Program-made: the position numbers and the translations under genes
Assembly: GCA_030611265.1 (NCBI GenBank)
Contig: JAUWQD010000027.1
Span: 1 to 34,785 of the forward strand
Reading direction: 5' to 3'
DNA from: Methanosarcinaceae archaeon
GTDB taxonomy: Archaea; Halobacteriota; Methanosarcinia; Methanosarcinales; Methanosarcinaceae
Length of the DNA: 34,785 nucleotides
Shown here: positions 17,695 through 26,574 of the stretch, one piece after another
Layout: each line of letters opens with the position of its first letter
How positions within the stretch are numbered: the first letter of the stretch is position 1
The notes under the pieces: generated by a model
What the model was told of the DNA's origin: nothing
Databases searched by the model: none
Seen by the model: the letters and a program-made list of their open reading frames with translations, nothing else

Positions 17695-18611
17695 GAATTT
17701 GACTCCATTATGATACCATGTTCTGTTGCTTTTGTGATGATCGAACTTCCGCCTGCTGCATCAATTGCACCGGCAACAGCCTCTGTTTTGGCTTTATCCA
17801 TCAGTGCTACCATGCAGCCACCGCCACCGGCACCTGTAATCTTCGCGCCAAATGCTCCACTGTTGCGTGCCGCATAGACGAGTGACGACAGTTCAATACT
17901 GCCAACACCAACCGAATCAAGCAGTCCATGGTTTATGTTCATCAAATTTCCTACTGATGCGTAATCACTGTTGTTCACAAGTTCTTCACCAATTTCTGAC
18001 ATACTGCCTATTGCTGATAGAACCGGACCTATGATCTGTGGATAACTTTCCCGTAGTTTTGCGACATTTGCAACAAGTTCTTTTGTGGAAGAGAACACGT
18101 TCGTGTTGCCGATCACGATCCCGCAATCGATGTTTTTCAGTTTCTTTCGCTGTGGAATCATAACCACACCGCCCATTGTGCTGACATAAGTATCAGTAGG
18201 ACTCGCAGCACCCTGAACTTGAATTTCTACCTCATGCCCGAGTTTTGCAATCTCTTCAAGGGTCAAATTGCAATCAAACATCTGGTTCAATGCCGCAATC
18301 GTTGCAACCGTTACAGCAGCCGAGGAGCCTACACCGGAACCAACAGGAATATCGGAATCGATCTTGATGCTGACACCTTCGATCAATGCAAACTCCCTCA
18401 TGCGCTCGATAACTGCTGAAACATAAGGATGGATCTCAAGATCAATGCCGGTCTTACCAAGAACCGACTCTATACTGATACTTGCAGATTCGTCAAGTTC
18501 AACCTGCACACGGGTCCGAAGGTCAACTGCACAGCATATGGCATTTTCACCATAGACCACCGCATGTTCACCAAATAGGTATATCTTCCCTGGTGCAGAA
18601 CAAGTTATCAT
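17691..18611 (-). CDS. mvk: Mevalonate kinase
   Basis: It phosphorylates mevalonate to 5-phosphomevalonate, the first kinase step of the pathway. GHMP-kinase signatures are clear: GKIYLFGEHAVVYGENAI at the N-terminus, the ATP-binding loop PVGSGVGSSAAVTVA, and the C-terminal KITGAGGGGCMVALM. The length of about 306 residues fits archaeal enzymes. I use the ATG at 18611, 9 bases after GGAG. An in-frame TTG two codons upstream is too close to that site. Confidence 0.95.
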   Translation of the reverse strand: MITCSAPGKIYLFGEHAVVYGENAICCAVDLRTRVQVELDESASISIESVLGKTGIDLEIHPYVSAVIERMREFALIEGVSIKIDSDIPVGSGVGSSAAVTVATIAALNQMFDCNLTLEEIAKLGHEVEIQVQGAASPTDTYVSTMGGVVMIPQRKKLKNIDCGIVIGNTNVFSSTKELVANVAKLRESYPQIIGPVLSAIGSMSEIGEELVNNSDYASVGNLMNINHGLLDSVGVGSIELSSLVYAARNSGAFGAKITGAGGGGCMVALMDKAKTEAVAGAIDAAGGSSIITKATEHGIIMESNS

Positions 18612-18670
18612 TAACAATTACTCCTTTGAATCACTTGTTACAAACAAACATTACCCACTATTGATCAATA

Positions 18671-19468
18671 TCACTCTACAATGATCGCAGCATACCCAAC
18701 AACAGCAGACATGTCTCCAGTTACATCACCACTTGTTGCATACTTCAGAAGAGATTGCTTTTTTGCACCAAGAGCACCTGCCGCAGTAAGCATTGCCGCG
18801 ATCGGACCATAACCACATGCCGAAATATTCTTCTCAGCACGTCGCCTGTAAAATTCAGGAACGTCCATATCCAGAATTGCTTCAATGAGATGCTGGTCTA
18901 CATCGCGGGCAATATCAGCAGGTTGATAGTGGGTAAAATCACTTGATGCGATTATCACTACTTTTTTACCGCTTTCCGATACTGCGCGGGCGATTTCATT
19001 GCCCACTTCTACTGCGGTCTCTTCATCCTGCAATCCCATACATATTGGCAATATCTTGAAATCGTTTCCGAACCGATGCTGCAAAAACGGCAACTGGACT
19101 TCAATGGAATGCTCATAGTTGTGAGCAAGTTCATCAAAATCCACAATACTGCCTGCAAGTGATCTTGCAAGTTCAATATCAGTCTCAACTTCTCCAAGCG
19201 GCGTTGACCACGTGTCTTGTGATACCGACACCAAAGATCCCAAACCTGTGTGGTTTGGTCCCAGTATTATGTAAGTGTCTGCCTTTGGAAGTACTGCGTA
19301 TGCTTGTGCTGCTACCGATCCCGAATAAATATATCCGGCATGCGGTACAACAGCACCGATCACATTATGCTGTGATGTATCAATACCACTAAAGCACCTG
19401 TTGACCTCTTTTTTAAGGGCCTTTTGGCTTAGCGGATAGAATTGTCCTGCAACTGTTGGTTGTCTCAT
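18671..19468 (-). CDS. MEMO1 family protein (AmmeMemoRadiSam system protein B)
   Basis: The sequence opens MRQPTVAGQFYP and contains VVPHAGYIYSG, LGPNHTG, EHSIEVQLPFLQH and SSDFTHY, the conserved His-rich signature of the MEMO family. The fold is related to extradiol dioxygenases. The cellular role in archaea is not established. Placement next to rps2 and the mevalonate genes is recurrent in euryarchaea. The ATG at 19468 is chosen over an upstream in-frame GTG because the GTG lies inside the GGAGTGAT ribosome binding site. Confidence 0.94.
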   Translation of the reverse strand: MRQPTVAGQFYPLSQKALKKEVNRCFSGIDTSQHNVIGAVVPHAGYIYSGSVAAQAYAVLPKADTYIILGPNHTGLGSLVSVSQDTWSTPLGEVETDIELARSLAGSIVDFDELAHNYEHSIEVQLPFLQHRFGNDFKILPICMGLQDEETAVEVGNEIARAVSESGKKVVIIASSDFTHYQPADIARDVDQHLIEAILDMDVPEFYRRRAEKNISACGYGPIAAMLTAAGALGAKKQSLLKYATSGDVTGDMSAVVGYAAIIVE

Positions 19469-19595
19469 ACTACTGATCACTCCATAATAGATATGGGAAT
19501 CTGTAATATATGTAGTATGCTACCTACAATCACTTGTAGATATTATCCTACAATTATAATTTTAATTACAATTTTGATTTAATTATAATATGACC

Positions 19596-20255
19596 TTACA
19601 ATCCAGGCTCGAAGTCTGTGACTTCATAGTTGAACGGAATGTCGTTCGCCTTTGCAACACCTCTTGCAAGTAACCAATATACAAGAGACAGTGCCTTCCT
19701 ACCTTTGTTGTTTGTAGGAATTACCATATCCACATTAGATGTCATGTTGTTGGTATCACAAAGTCCGACCACAGGAACACCTATGTTCACGGATTCCTTG
19801 ATGACCTGTGCATCACCTGTTGGATCAGTCACAACAATAACATCCGGCTCATAGAATCCTTCCAGAATCGGATTTGTAAGTTTACCCGGAATGAATCTTC
19901 CAACCATCGCTTTTGCACCGATCGTTTTTGCGAACATCTTTGCAGGATACTGGCCATATTGGCGTGCAGATACTACAAGGATCTTGGACGGGTCGTATTT
20001 GGAAAGGAAATCTGCAGCAAGCCTGATACGCTCATCTGTTGACTGGATGTCAAGAACATATAACCCATCAGTTCGAACACGATACACAAATCTCATCATG
20101 TTATGTGTTTTCTGCTGCGTACCGATATGGATTCCTGCTGCAAGGTATTCATCAATAGGAACAAGTGATGTTGATTCTTTTACTTCCGCATTAACATCTG
20201 AATTTTCCACGCTTTCTTCCACATTTTCTTCTACAACTTCATCTGTAATCTCCAT
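19596..20255 (-). CDS. rps2: Small ribosomal subunit protein S2
   Basis: The 219 residues match archaeal S2. A ~30-residue acidic N-terminal tail is followed by [15 protein letters not shown], the central [14 protein letters not shown]-like segment ([19 protein letters not shown]), and [30 protein letters not shown] and CDTNN follow, and WLLARGVAK lies near the end. GAGGTGAATTT precedes the ATG. It directly follows rpoK; enolase, which often lies between them in other euryarchaea, is absent here. Confidence 0.96.
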   Translation of the reverse strand: MEITDEVVEENVEESVENSDVNAEVKESTSLVPIDEYLAAGIHIGTQQKTHNMMRFVYRVRTDGLYVLDIQSTDERIRLAADFLSKYDPSKILVVSARQYGQYPAKMFAKTIGAKAMVGRFIPGKLTNPILEGFYEPDVIVVTDPTGDAQVIKESVNIGVPVVGLCDTNNMTSNVDMVIPTNNKGRKALSLVYWLLARGVAKANDIPFNYEVTDFEPGL

Positions 20256-20268
20256 AAATTCACCTCAA

Positions 20269-20448
20269 TTATATGTTATCTCTTTTGACCGTAATCGGAA
20301 TTACATCCTGATCCAGTTCTTCCATTGCAAGGTGCAATGAATCGGTGGATTCATCATCTATCAAAACGGGTGCACCCATTGAGATCTGAAGTGATCTTGC
20401 ACCAACGATCCTCGCACGCTCATATCTGGTATAAACTTGTTTACTCAA
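20269..20448 (-). CDS. rpoK: DNA-directed RNA polymerase subunit K (Rpb6/omega)
   Basis: This small 59-residue gene encodes a protein beginning [20 protein letters not shown] and continuing [13 protein letters not shown]-like [14 protein letters not shown]. These are the hallmark of archaeal RpoK/Rpb6, which stabilises RNA polymerase assembly. The start is a TTG at 20448 preceded by GGTGA; no ATG exists at the conserved N-terminus. It lies 13 bases upstream of rps2 and 230 bases downstream of the tRNA gene. Confidence 0.93.
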   Translation of the reverse strand: MSKQVYTRYERARIVGARSLQISMGAPVLIDDESTDSLHLAMEELDQDVIPITVKRDNI

Positions 20449-20571
20449 TTAATCACCCTAAATTATAATTTCCGTTAAAACTGTATGTAAAAATGAATAA
20501 GGCTCAACGATATGACCCTAACGAATCAATCCGGCCCAGTTATACTATTATTGTAATTTTTGTTAATACAA

Positions 20572-20580
20572 TATTTAAAT
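20572..20580 (-). promoter_or_regulatory. TATA box candidate for rpoK-rps2
   Basis: On the minus strand ATTTAAATA is preceded by an A-rich BRE-like stretch (GAAATAAAAC). Initiation ~25 bases downstream would give a leader of about 100 bases to the rpoK TTG. It is the best TATA match in this spacer. Confidence 0.5.
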
Positions 20581-20660
20581 GTTTTATTTCGGAATCCCTC
20601 CGAAATGTGGTCGTCATTCTATTCAAATGTAAGTTATGTGAATTATCGGTAGGTACCAGC

Positions 20661-20681
20661 ATTCCTGCAAAAAGCAGGAAT
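20661..20681 (-). terminator. Perfect 8-bp hairpin at the tRNA-Pro 3' end
   Basis: ATTCCTGC and GCAGGAAT pair perfectly around a five-base loop (TTTTT on the minus strand). The first base of the stem is the tRNA discriminator position. It could act as a terminator or a 3' processing signal for the ribosomal operon-tRNA transcript. Confidence 0.5.
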
Positions 20682-20786
20682 GGGGCCGCTGAGATTTGAA
20701 CTCAGGTACCGGCGTTATTCGCATTGGATGATGTGTCGCCCAATGTCCCGAACGCCGAAGGATGGTCCAGGCTACCCTACGGTCCC
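20681..20786 (-). tRNA. tRNA-Pro (anticodon CGG) with a 31-nt intron
   Basis: The exons fold into a full cloverleaf of 75 nt. Acceptor GGGACCG pairs with CGGCCCC, and the D-loop carries GG. The anticodon stem CGGCG/CGCCG has loop TTCGGGA (anticodon CGG). The variable loop is four bases, the T-arm is CTGAG-TTCAAAT-CTCAG, and the discriminator is A. CCA is not encoded. The 31-base intron lies between positions 37 and 38. Acceptor pair 4-69 is an A·C mismatch. The 5' end lies one base after the rpoN stop, so the tRNA is probably excised from the ribosomal protein transcript. Confidence 0.93.
20716..20746 (-). other. tRNA-Pro intron with canonical bulge-helix-bulge
   Basis: The intron helix CATTGG/CCAATG closes a 12-base loop. 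A 4-bp central helix (TTCG of the anticodon loop with CGAA of the intron) is flanked by three-base bulges GGA and TAA. That is the exact hBHBh' motif cut by the archaeal splicing endonuclease, giving exon ends at positions 37 and 38. Confidence 0.92.
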
Positions 20787-20787
20787 T

Positions 20788-20976
20788 TTACTGGTATGGT
20801 GCTACTACATCAACCAATTCTACATGAGCCAGGAATATTCTCCTGCAACAATATCTTGAAAGACCTAAGTCATCCATTACTGTTGCGGAGTCCTCGCCCT
20901 CACTGGTGCGTTTCTTGAATTCTTCCCAATTACTGGAAATTACCTTGCCACAGGTGAAACATCGAACTGGAATCAT
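20788..20976 (-). CDS. rpoN: DNA-directed RNA polymerase subunit N (Rpb10)
   Basis: The protein is 62 residues with the zinc-binding pattern CFTCGK near the N-terminus and the paired cysteines of [15 protein letters not shown]. This is the universal RpoN/Rpb10 signature. The start MIPVRCF is canonical. It follows rps9 by about 11 bases in the standard archaeal order, and the tRNA-Pro gene begins one base after its TAA. Confidence 0.97.
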   Translation of the reverse strand: MIPVRCFTCGKVISSNWEEFKKRTSEGEDSATVMDDLGLSRYCCRRIFLAHVELVDVVAPYQ

Positions 20977-20987
20977 ATTTTAAGATC

Positions 20988-21395
20988 CTACCTGTAAGAT
21001 TTCTGGAATCTTGCACGTGCACCTGGTCCGCCGAATTTCTTTGTTTCCTTTTGTCTGGAATCATTGACAATTAAATTGCGGTCATATTCTGCAAAAGCAT
21101 CACGAATCTCGGTATCATTGGTCCAGTCAACAATTCCTCTTGCAATTGCAGTCCTTACTGCATTTGCCTGACCTATGATTCCGCCTCCGCTAACCTTTAC
21201 ATTAATATCTATACCGGATACAACTTTTTCTCCTGCCAGCATAAGCGGCTCAAGTATCTTGAGTTTCGCAAATTCCGGGTCGTATATCTCGATTGGTTTT
21301 TTGTTTATCCGTGTCCTGCCTGTGCCTTTTGTGATCGTTGCACGGGCAATTGCGGTTTTATTCTTACCTGATGAATTGATAATTTTGGTAGCCAT
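20988..21395 (-). CDS. rps9: Small ribosomal subunit protein S9
   Basis: The 135-residue S9 shows [18 protein letters not shown], the central [20 protein letters not shown], and the basic tail [11 protein letters not shown] that reaches the decoding centre. GGAGG precedes the ATG. It sits between rpl13 (12 bases) and rpoN. Confidence 0.97.
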   Translation of the reverse strand: MATKIINSSGKNKTAIARATITKGTGRTRINKKPIEIYDPEFAKLKILEPLMLAGEKVVSGIDINVKVSGGGIIGQANAVRTAIARGIVDWTNDTEIRDAFAEYDRNLIVNDSRQKETKKFGGPGARARFQKSYR

Positions 21396-21407
21396 GGATA
21401 ATCCTCC

Positions 21408-21827
21408 TTAGAATTTTGCACCTAAGTGTGTGCTTATATCCCCGAGTCTGACGTACTTGTTGGAACTTAATCGGTTCATGTTTGCATTTTCAACCGTGAT
21501 AAGTTCTGCATCCTTTAGATCTGATGGAATACCCACATGGATCTTTAGTCGTGCCATTGCTTCCTTGCCCCTTAATCGTTTGTATGGAAGCATACCCCGT
21601 ACAGTTCTCTTTAGGATCCTGTCAGGTCTTCTTGGGAAGTAAGGACCGAATTCACGTGTACCCATTTCCCTTATTTCTGTGTATTCTTCAAATGTAGAAA
21701 CCTTTGAACCGGAAATAACTGCTTTTTCTGCATTTACGATCCCGATCTCTTCTCCTGCCAACAAACGTTTTGCAACTGTACTTGCAAGCCGTCCCATAAT
21801 GAGTCCATTTGCATCAATAACCGTCAT
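21408..21827 (-). CDS. rpl13: Large ribosomal subunit protein L13
   Basis: The 139 residues contain [44 protein letters not shown] and the L13 C-terminal region. The ATG at 21827 follows AGGTG. An in-frame GTG three codons upstream lies within that ribosome binding site, so it is not used here. The gene begins 9 bases after the rpl18e stop. Confidence 0.97.
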   Translation of the reverse strand: MTVIDANGLIMGRLASTVAKRLLAGEEIGIVNAEKAVISGSKVSTFEEYTEIREMGTREFGPYFPRRPDRILKRTVRGMLPYKRLRGKEAMARLKIHVGIPSDLKDAELITVENANMNRLSSNKYVRLGDISTHLGAKF

Positions 21828-21836
21828 TTTTAACAC

Positions 21837-22217
21837 CTATTGTAAAATCCTTATTCCAGACCCACTCGGAATTTCATCGAGTATCTGTTCGATGGTCAGG
21901 CATTTGCCTCCGACATCGGTTATCTTTTCTGCTGCCACACCACTAAATCCGAGTGCTACAACAGTTACTGCATGACCAAGTGCTCCTGCACCAAGAACCT
22001 TACCAGCCACAATGACCACTTCGTTCTCGGTTGAGTGCCTGTTGATGGTACTCATATTCACTGAATCATATTGCCTGCTTGGCTTTTCGAGCCTTGTCGC
22101 AATGTTTTTCCAAATCGGCGCGTCATTTGCACGCGATGCATCCTTTAACACCGAAATTAAAGCAGGGATTCTAGGATTAGTCTTCCTTGTTATCTTTTGT
22201 TGAGATTTTCTACTCAT
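21837..22217 (-). CDS. rpl18e: Large ribosomal subunit protein L18e
   Basis: The 126 residues begin MSRKSQQKITRKTNPRI and include KPSRQYDSVNMSTINRHS, VIVAGKVLGAGAL and the VVALGFSGVAAEKI segment typical of archaeal L18e. GGAGGA precedes the ATG. It is the first gene of the ribosomal run here. rpoD, which often lies upstream in archaea, is not adjacent. Confidence 0.97.
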   Translation of the reverse strand: MSRKSQQKITRKTNPRIPALISVLKDASRANDAPIWKNIATRLEKPSRQYDSVNMSTINRHSTENEVVIVAGKVLGAGALGHAVTVVALGFSGVAAEKITDVGGKCLTIEQILDEIPSGSGIRILQ

Positions 22218-22292
22218 TTATGCTCCTCCGCAAGATTGTATTATAATGTATCTTACTCACGCAATTTCTGCGTTCGAACATCCATTTAATAT

Positions 22293-22302
22293 GAATTATA
22301 AG
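22293..22302 (-). promoter_or_regulatory. TATA box candidate for the rpl18e operon
   Basis: The minus strand reads CTTATAATTC within an AT-rich block. Initiation about 25 bases downstream would give a leader near 50 bases ending in the GGAGGA site of rpl18e. A second AT-rich match at 22239-22250 is too close to the start codon for a gene with a leader. Confidence 0.45.
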
Positions 22303-22660
22303 AACATACAATTATACTAAACTTAAACTAACGTAAAGCGAATCTTTGAATAACATTACTAGTACATAAAGATTATGCGCATGTAGGTTTTGTGTTGAGA
22401 ATCGCTATGGTGTAAAATGTAATGATTGTGTTTGTAAAGTTGGGGGTATGAAGCGACTTATACACGAATCGGTCAAGTTTTGTAATTGCAATTCGTCATT
22501 TACCACCCTTTAGAAAAGCGTGGCATAAGAGAGACAGTCAACATTTGTATATTTATTCGATTATTCATACATTTATTTCTCTTTTCAAACGCAAAAGTGT
22601 CAATTAAAGAATCATTAATTGCATTCACAGCAAATAATTGCACCAATGGAAAGGTTTTGG
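22303..22660. other. Gap without a recognisable gene
   Basis: This stretch between the rpl18e promoter and the small membrane protein gene has no ORF with a plausible ribosome binding site or family likeness. I find no tRNA or long hairpin. A plus-strand ORF at 22486-22674 has atypical composition and runs into the neighbour's 3' end. Confidence 0.5.
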
Positions 22661-22933
22661 TCATTTGCTTTTAGAGAAATAATTTTTATAACTATCATAT
22701 CCAATGTAAATAAACGCTGCACCACTTAAAGCCATTATTTCCCTACTATTTATAAAAAAAGTAGTATTTGCAGTTATACCATATAAAATAAGATTTACCC
22801 CATATACAAAAAGTGGTCCAATAAGAAAAATCGGAATTCCAGTCAATATTGTAGGGGCTTGTTTATTTTTTAAACAATAAAATAAAATCAAAAATAACCC
22901 AGAAATGATATTTACTGCTGTTAAATCAAACAT
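22661..22933 (-). CDS. Small membrane protein, three hydrophobic segments
   Basis: The 90-residue protein has three hydrophobic stretches (about 5-20, 28-50 and 67-80) and a lysine-rich C-terminus (DSYKNYFSKSK), fitting an integral membrane protein with a cytoplasmic tail. I do not recognise the family. Its ATG shares a base with the stop of the upstream gene (TAATG), so the two small membrane proteins are translationally coupled and may act together. Confidence 0.65.
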   Translation of the reverse strand: MFDLTAVNIISGLFLILFYCLKNKQAPTILTGIPIFLIGPLFVYGVNLILYGITANTTFFINSREIMALSGAAFIYIGYDSYKNYFSKSK

Positions 22934-23103
22934 TATAAATCCCGAGGCCCTTTTTCTTCTTTATTTTTCTCTTCGGCCAATATTGCGCCAAGAATGCCCC
23001 CAATTATCGCTCCAGTCGGCCCCCCCAATGCAGCGCCTAATAATCCGCCACCAATAAGCCCGGCAGCAACTCTATCATCTTCCTCTGATTCTCTATTAGT
23101 CAT
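22933..23103 (-). CDS. Small glycine-zipper membrane protein
   Basis: The 56-residue product has a charged start (MTNRESEEDDRV), one Gly/Ala-rich hydrophobic segment with GxxxG-type spacing (GLIGGGLLGAALGG and AIIGGILGAI), and a charged tail (EEKNKEEKG). This is a glycine-zipper hairpin, as in small membrane-inserted or pore-like proteins. The ATG at 23103 is preferred; a longer in-frame version to 23154 would use a GTG and include a TATA-like sequence. No function is assigned. Confidence 0.6.
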   Translation of the reverse strand: MTNRESEEDDRVAAGLIGGGLLGAALGGPTGAIIGGILGAILAEEKNKEEKGPRDL

Positions 23104-23353
23104 ATATTTATTTCCACTTTTAGCCCTATATATTTTGTGTTGCAAACTTACCAAGCATGAACCCCATTTTGCCCGTCAACATGTAACAATACTCAATACT
23201 TGCACAAGTAAATATTATTATTTAACTCATAATATACATAGTTTCGGTATTCACGTTTTTATGTAAAAAATAACTAATGTGTAGAAAGTAAAAATCTCGA
23301 ACATAAAATCAGGGCACAACCCCACTTTTGACACAAAGCTGCACATGCACTCA

Positions 23354-23668
23354 TCAATCACTTTTATGCACACACCCATATATCCAGTCCAGATAATCCC
23401 CATCACCCTCGATCTCCCATGAGATCACACACGGCAGGTCGTAACTATGAATTGACCGCACCATGTCGCGAATCTCATCGAACTTATCCGATGTTGTCTT
23501 GACAAACATGGCGATCTCCGAATCATCTTCAACTTTTCCATCCCACACATACACTGAATTGATAGGATGCATATTTACACATGCTGCGAGATTATTCGAT
23601 ACAAGTGCATGTGCAATCTTTTTTGCTTCATCTACATCCCCTGCAGTTATATATACAACAATGAACAT
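23354..23668 (-). CDS. cutA: CutA divalent cation tolerance protein
   Basis: The ~104-residue protein begins MFIVVYITAGDVDEAKKIA. It contains LAACVNMHPINSVYVWDGKVE and ends with LPCVISWEIEGDGDYLDWI, the CutA1 signature of a trimeric ferredoxin-like protein linked to metal tolerance. The ATG at 23668 follows GGTG by six bases; the in-frame ATG at 23680 lies upstream of that site. It is divergent from the site-2 protease gene. Confidence 0.92.
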   Translation of the reverse strand: MFIVVYITAGDVDEAKKIAHALVSNNLAACVNMHPINSVYVWDGKVEDDSEIAMFVKTTSDKFDEIRDMVRSIHSYDLPCVISWEIEGDGDYLDWIYGCVHKSD

Positions 23669-23697
23669 TATAAACACCATATTCTTGATTGAAGTGA

Positions 23698-23707
23698 TTT
23701 TATATTA
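23698..23707 (+). promoter_or_regulatory. TATA box candidate for the site-2 protease gene
   Basis: TTTTATATTA lies 68-77 bases upstream of the TTG start. Initiation ~25 bases on would give a leader of about 45 bases that contains the GGAG ribosome binding site. Confidence 0.45.
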
Positions 23708-23774
23708 AACTTGTACTTAAATTGAATTTCATCAATGAGCCACTTGACTCATATTATCAACACGGAGAATTCAT

Positions 23775-25478
23775 TTGAACAGCACAACCATTGCATTGAC
23801 AGTATTTCTTTTGTACTGGGCAATAGTCTCAATACTTAGCAAACGCGGCATACTTGAAAAATATAACATAAGCACATACGGCCCCGTGCTTATGATACGA
23901 ACCCAACGTGGGCAAGATCTTCTAAACACACTGGCAAGACCAAAGAGATTTTGGAGATTATTCGCAACCATTGGCATCCCATTAATGTTTATAGGCATGG
24001 CTGCGATGTTCCTGATAATAATACTCTCCGATATAGCCCTTATTTCATCATTTCAAAATAATGCGATGCCGGAACCTGGTAAATTCAATGAACCACGAAA
24101 TCTATTGTTAATTCCAGGAGTCAATGAATTCATCCCATTCACATGGGGACTCATTGCACTTATCGTCACACTCGTTGTCCATGAATTTGCACATGCAATA
24201 CTATGTAGAGTTGAGGATATACGTGTAAAATCAATGGGATTGCTGGTTGCCATCGTACCGATCGGAGGATTCGCAGAACCCGATGAAGAAGAACTATTCG
24301 GAATCAGCAAAGAAGAAAATGAATATGGAGAAATAGTAACCACCATTAATCCAGATAAAGTAGCAACACGTCATCAGCGCACACGAATACTGACAGCAGG
24401 CGTAATGGCAAACTTTGTAGTTGCATTTGTAGCATTCCTATTATTCTTTGGTCCGGTTTTGGGAGCTATTGAACCACTTAGTGATACAATGATCGTTAAT
24501 GTCACATCAGGTTCACCTGCGTTTGAAGCAGGAATACGAGAAGGAATGGTGATCACCGGAATTGATGACATATCCGTTCAAAATGCTCATGACGTTATAT
24601 TATACACCAGCACACTCGAACCGGGTTCAATTGTAAAAGTACATGCTGCAAAAGACAGGGTTATTTCGACCTATGATATTAAAGTTGGTGATAAAGTAGA
24701 AGAAGACATTATCGGCGTATATGTAAGAGGCGTCGTTGAAGATTCACCTGCACAAGCGGCAGGTTTTGAAGAAGGTATGTATATGTTAAGTCTCGACAAT
24801 ACATCAATGCACTCTTCAGAAGAGTTTATCCTATTCATGAATTCCACACAGGCAGGCCAGACAATACATGTTGAGGTACTGCCGGCAAACCAGACGCTTG
24901 AACAAGATTCAACGATCGGGTTTGACGTAGAACTTGCCCAACATCCGGATGGAGTTGGCGAAAAAGGATTCCTTGGTGTATATTATGGTTCAGACGGCGT
25001 AAGAAGCACACCTCTTGGCATTTCAGTCGGAGAGTTTCCGGCAAATACATATCTTCAAATGCTCAAAGGTATCCCTTCAATGCTTGATGGCCCAACCGGA
25101 TGGATAATTATATTCGGATTGCCAATCATTGGATTTGCAGGAGAAGGATTCCCAGGCTTTAGTGGTACACTCGCACAATTTTACCATCCGGTCGGATGGG
25201 GTGAACCACTTGGAATAGGAGTATTCTGGATAGCAAATACACTCCTGTGGGTCGGATGGCTGAACTTCTATGTCGGACTTTTCAATTGCCTCCCAGCTGT
25301 GCCACTTGATGGTGGACATGTATTCAGGGATTATACTCACTCGTTTGTACTTCGCATAACAGGTGATGAAGCAAAAGCAGAACGATTCTCAGGTGCGCTC
25401 GCAGGAACTTTTTCACTTGTAGTGCTTGCATCATTCCTGCTCATGATATTTGGACCCTATATTGTACACGGATTTTGA
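23775..25478 (+). CDS. Site-2 protease family metallopeptidase (M50) with PDZ domains
   Basis: This membrane-embedded zinc protease has HEFAH (136-140) in a hydrophobic segment and the second active-site motif NCLPAVPLDGG (504-514), whose Asp completes the zinc site. Between them lie two PDZ-like repeats (for example SGSPAFEAGIREGMVITGID and VVEDSPAQAAGFEEGM). At least six hydrophobic segments are visible. Such proteases cut membrane-bound substrates, often regulators. The start is a TTG at 23775 with GGAG eight bases upstream. It is 567 residues and intact. The K+ channel gene follows 42 bases later. Confidence 0.93.
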   Translation: MNSTTIALTVFLLYWAIVSILSKRGILEKYNISTYGPVLMIRTQRGQDLLNTLARPKRFWRLFATIGIPLMFIGMAAMFLIIILSDIALISSFQNNAMPEPGKFNEPRNLLLIPGVNEFIPFTWGLIALIVTLVVHEFAHAILCRVEDIRVKSMGLLVAIVPIGGFAEPDEEELFGISKEENEYGEIVTTINPDKVATRHQRTRILTAGVMANFVVAFVAFLLFFGPVLGAIEPLSDTMIVNVTSGSPAFEAGIREGMVITGIDDISVQNAHDVILYTSTLEPGSIVKVHAAKDRVISTYDIKVGDKVEEDIIGVYVRGVVEDSPAQAAGFEEGMYMLSLDNTSMHSSEEFILFMNSTQAGQTIHVEVLPANQTLEQDSTIGFDVELAQHPDGVGEKGFLGVYYGSDGVRSTPLGISVGEFPANTYLQMLKGIPSMLDGPTGWIIIFGLPIIGFAGEGFPGFSGTLAQFYHPVGWGEPLGIGVFWIANTLLWVGWLNFYVGLFNCLPAVPLDGGHVFRDYTHSFVLRITGDEAKAERFSGALAGTFSLVVLASFLLMIFGPYIVHGF

Positions 25479-25520
25479 AAATCCGATACTTGATATTAAG
25501 ATGGACTGAGGGATGATGTT

Positions 25521-26528
25521 ATGAAATTCCCAAAACTTGGTAGCCGCAAGCCAATTTTAGTATATGTTGCAGCTGTTGTCAACTTAACGATCATTTACAG
25601 TCTGATCTTCATATATCTGGCCAAAATTGAACATCAACCTGAGCACGCCAACCTTATAACTGCTATTTATTGGGCCATATCCAGTATGACCACAGTAGGG
25701 TATGGAGACGTAGTCCTGCATTCAAATATTGGCAAAATATTTTCTGTACTTGTTCAACTATCAGGCGTAGTCATGATATTCGGTTTGATGTTCCCACTTG
25801 TAATTACACCCTGGCTTGAAAGGACGATCAAGGTAATGCTGCCCTTACAGGCTCCTGAGGACATGACCAAACACATTATAATATGCGGATACAATCGACT
25901 TGTAGAAACATTGATCGATGAACTGAAAGAGCATGGAATCTCTTTCATCATTGTTGAGAACGATGAGCATTTGATACATGAATTAATGGAAAAAGAGATA
26001 CCCTGTATATTTGGATCGGCAAGTGATGAAGAAGTACTTGAAAATGCGAATATCAAAACAGCCAGACTTGTGATTGCAAATGATACGGATGAGGAAAATG
26101 CAAATATCATTTTGACAGCACGCGAATTTACTGATTTAGAGATTATTGCAATAGTTGAAGATTCATCCAATGAAAAATACTTGAAATATGCAGGAGCAAG
26201 CAGGGTTGTTTCACCAAAAACACTGATTGGTCGATTTATTGGTAAAAAAGCGGTTGACCCATTTACAAGTAGACTTACAGGTGCAACCGAATTTTTCGAG
26301 GGGGTTAGTATTGTAGAATTCCCGATATATCCAAACAGCCAATTGATCGGGAATACTCTTGGAACTTCCGCAATCCGCGAACGAACCGGTGCAAACGTTG
26401 TGGGAATATGGAAAAGCGGCAGTTTATCCTTTAATCCACACGCAGGAGATATAATAAAAGACAATTCTGTGCTTCTTGCGATCGGTACTACTGACCAGCT
26501 ATCCGAATTAAAGAAATTGACACGATGA
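25521..26528 (+). CDS. Two-TM potassium channel with cytoplasmic RCK domain
   Basis: Two hydrophobic helices (about 12-34 and 71-92) flank a pore helix and the selectivity filter TTVGYGD (57-63). A TrkA-N Rossmann domain follows (HIIICGYNRLVETLIDELKE) and then a TrkA-C domain (from about 245). This is the MthK-type layout in which the ligand-binding RCK ring gates the pore. It has 335 residues. The downstream gene encodes a stand-alone RCK protein starting 46 bases after the stop, which could co-assemble. The ligand cannot be told from sequence. Confidence 0.93.
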   Translation: MKFPKLGSRKPILVYVAAVVNLTIIYSLIFIYLAKIEHQPEHANLITAIYWAISSMTTVGYGDVVLHSNIGKIFSVLVQLSGVVMIFGLMFPLVITPWLERTIKVMLPLQAPEDMTKHIIICGYNRLVETLIDELKEHGISFIIVENDEHLIHELMEKEIPCIFGSASDEEVLENANIKTARLVIANDTDEENANIILTAREFTDLEIIAIVEDSSNEKYLKYAGASRVVSPKTLIGRFIGKKAVDPFTSRLTGATEFFEGVSIVEFPIYPNSQLIGNTLGTSAIRERTGANVVGIWKSGSLSFNPHAGDIIKDNSVLLAIGTTDQLSELKKLTR

Positions 26529-26574
26529 TGATTACTGGCCAGATATCAACAACAATTACTAAATGGTGAATAAA

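Noticed and set aside
22486-22674. Plus-strand ORF of 62 codons in the gap after rpl18e
   Set aside because: No ribosome binding site or family likeness, and it overlaps the 3' end of the small membrane protein gene.
24053-24346. Minus-strand ORFs opposite the site-2 protease
   Set aside because: Shadows of a gene with clear catalytic motifs; no ribosome binding sites.
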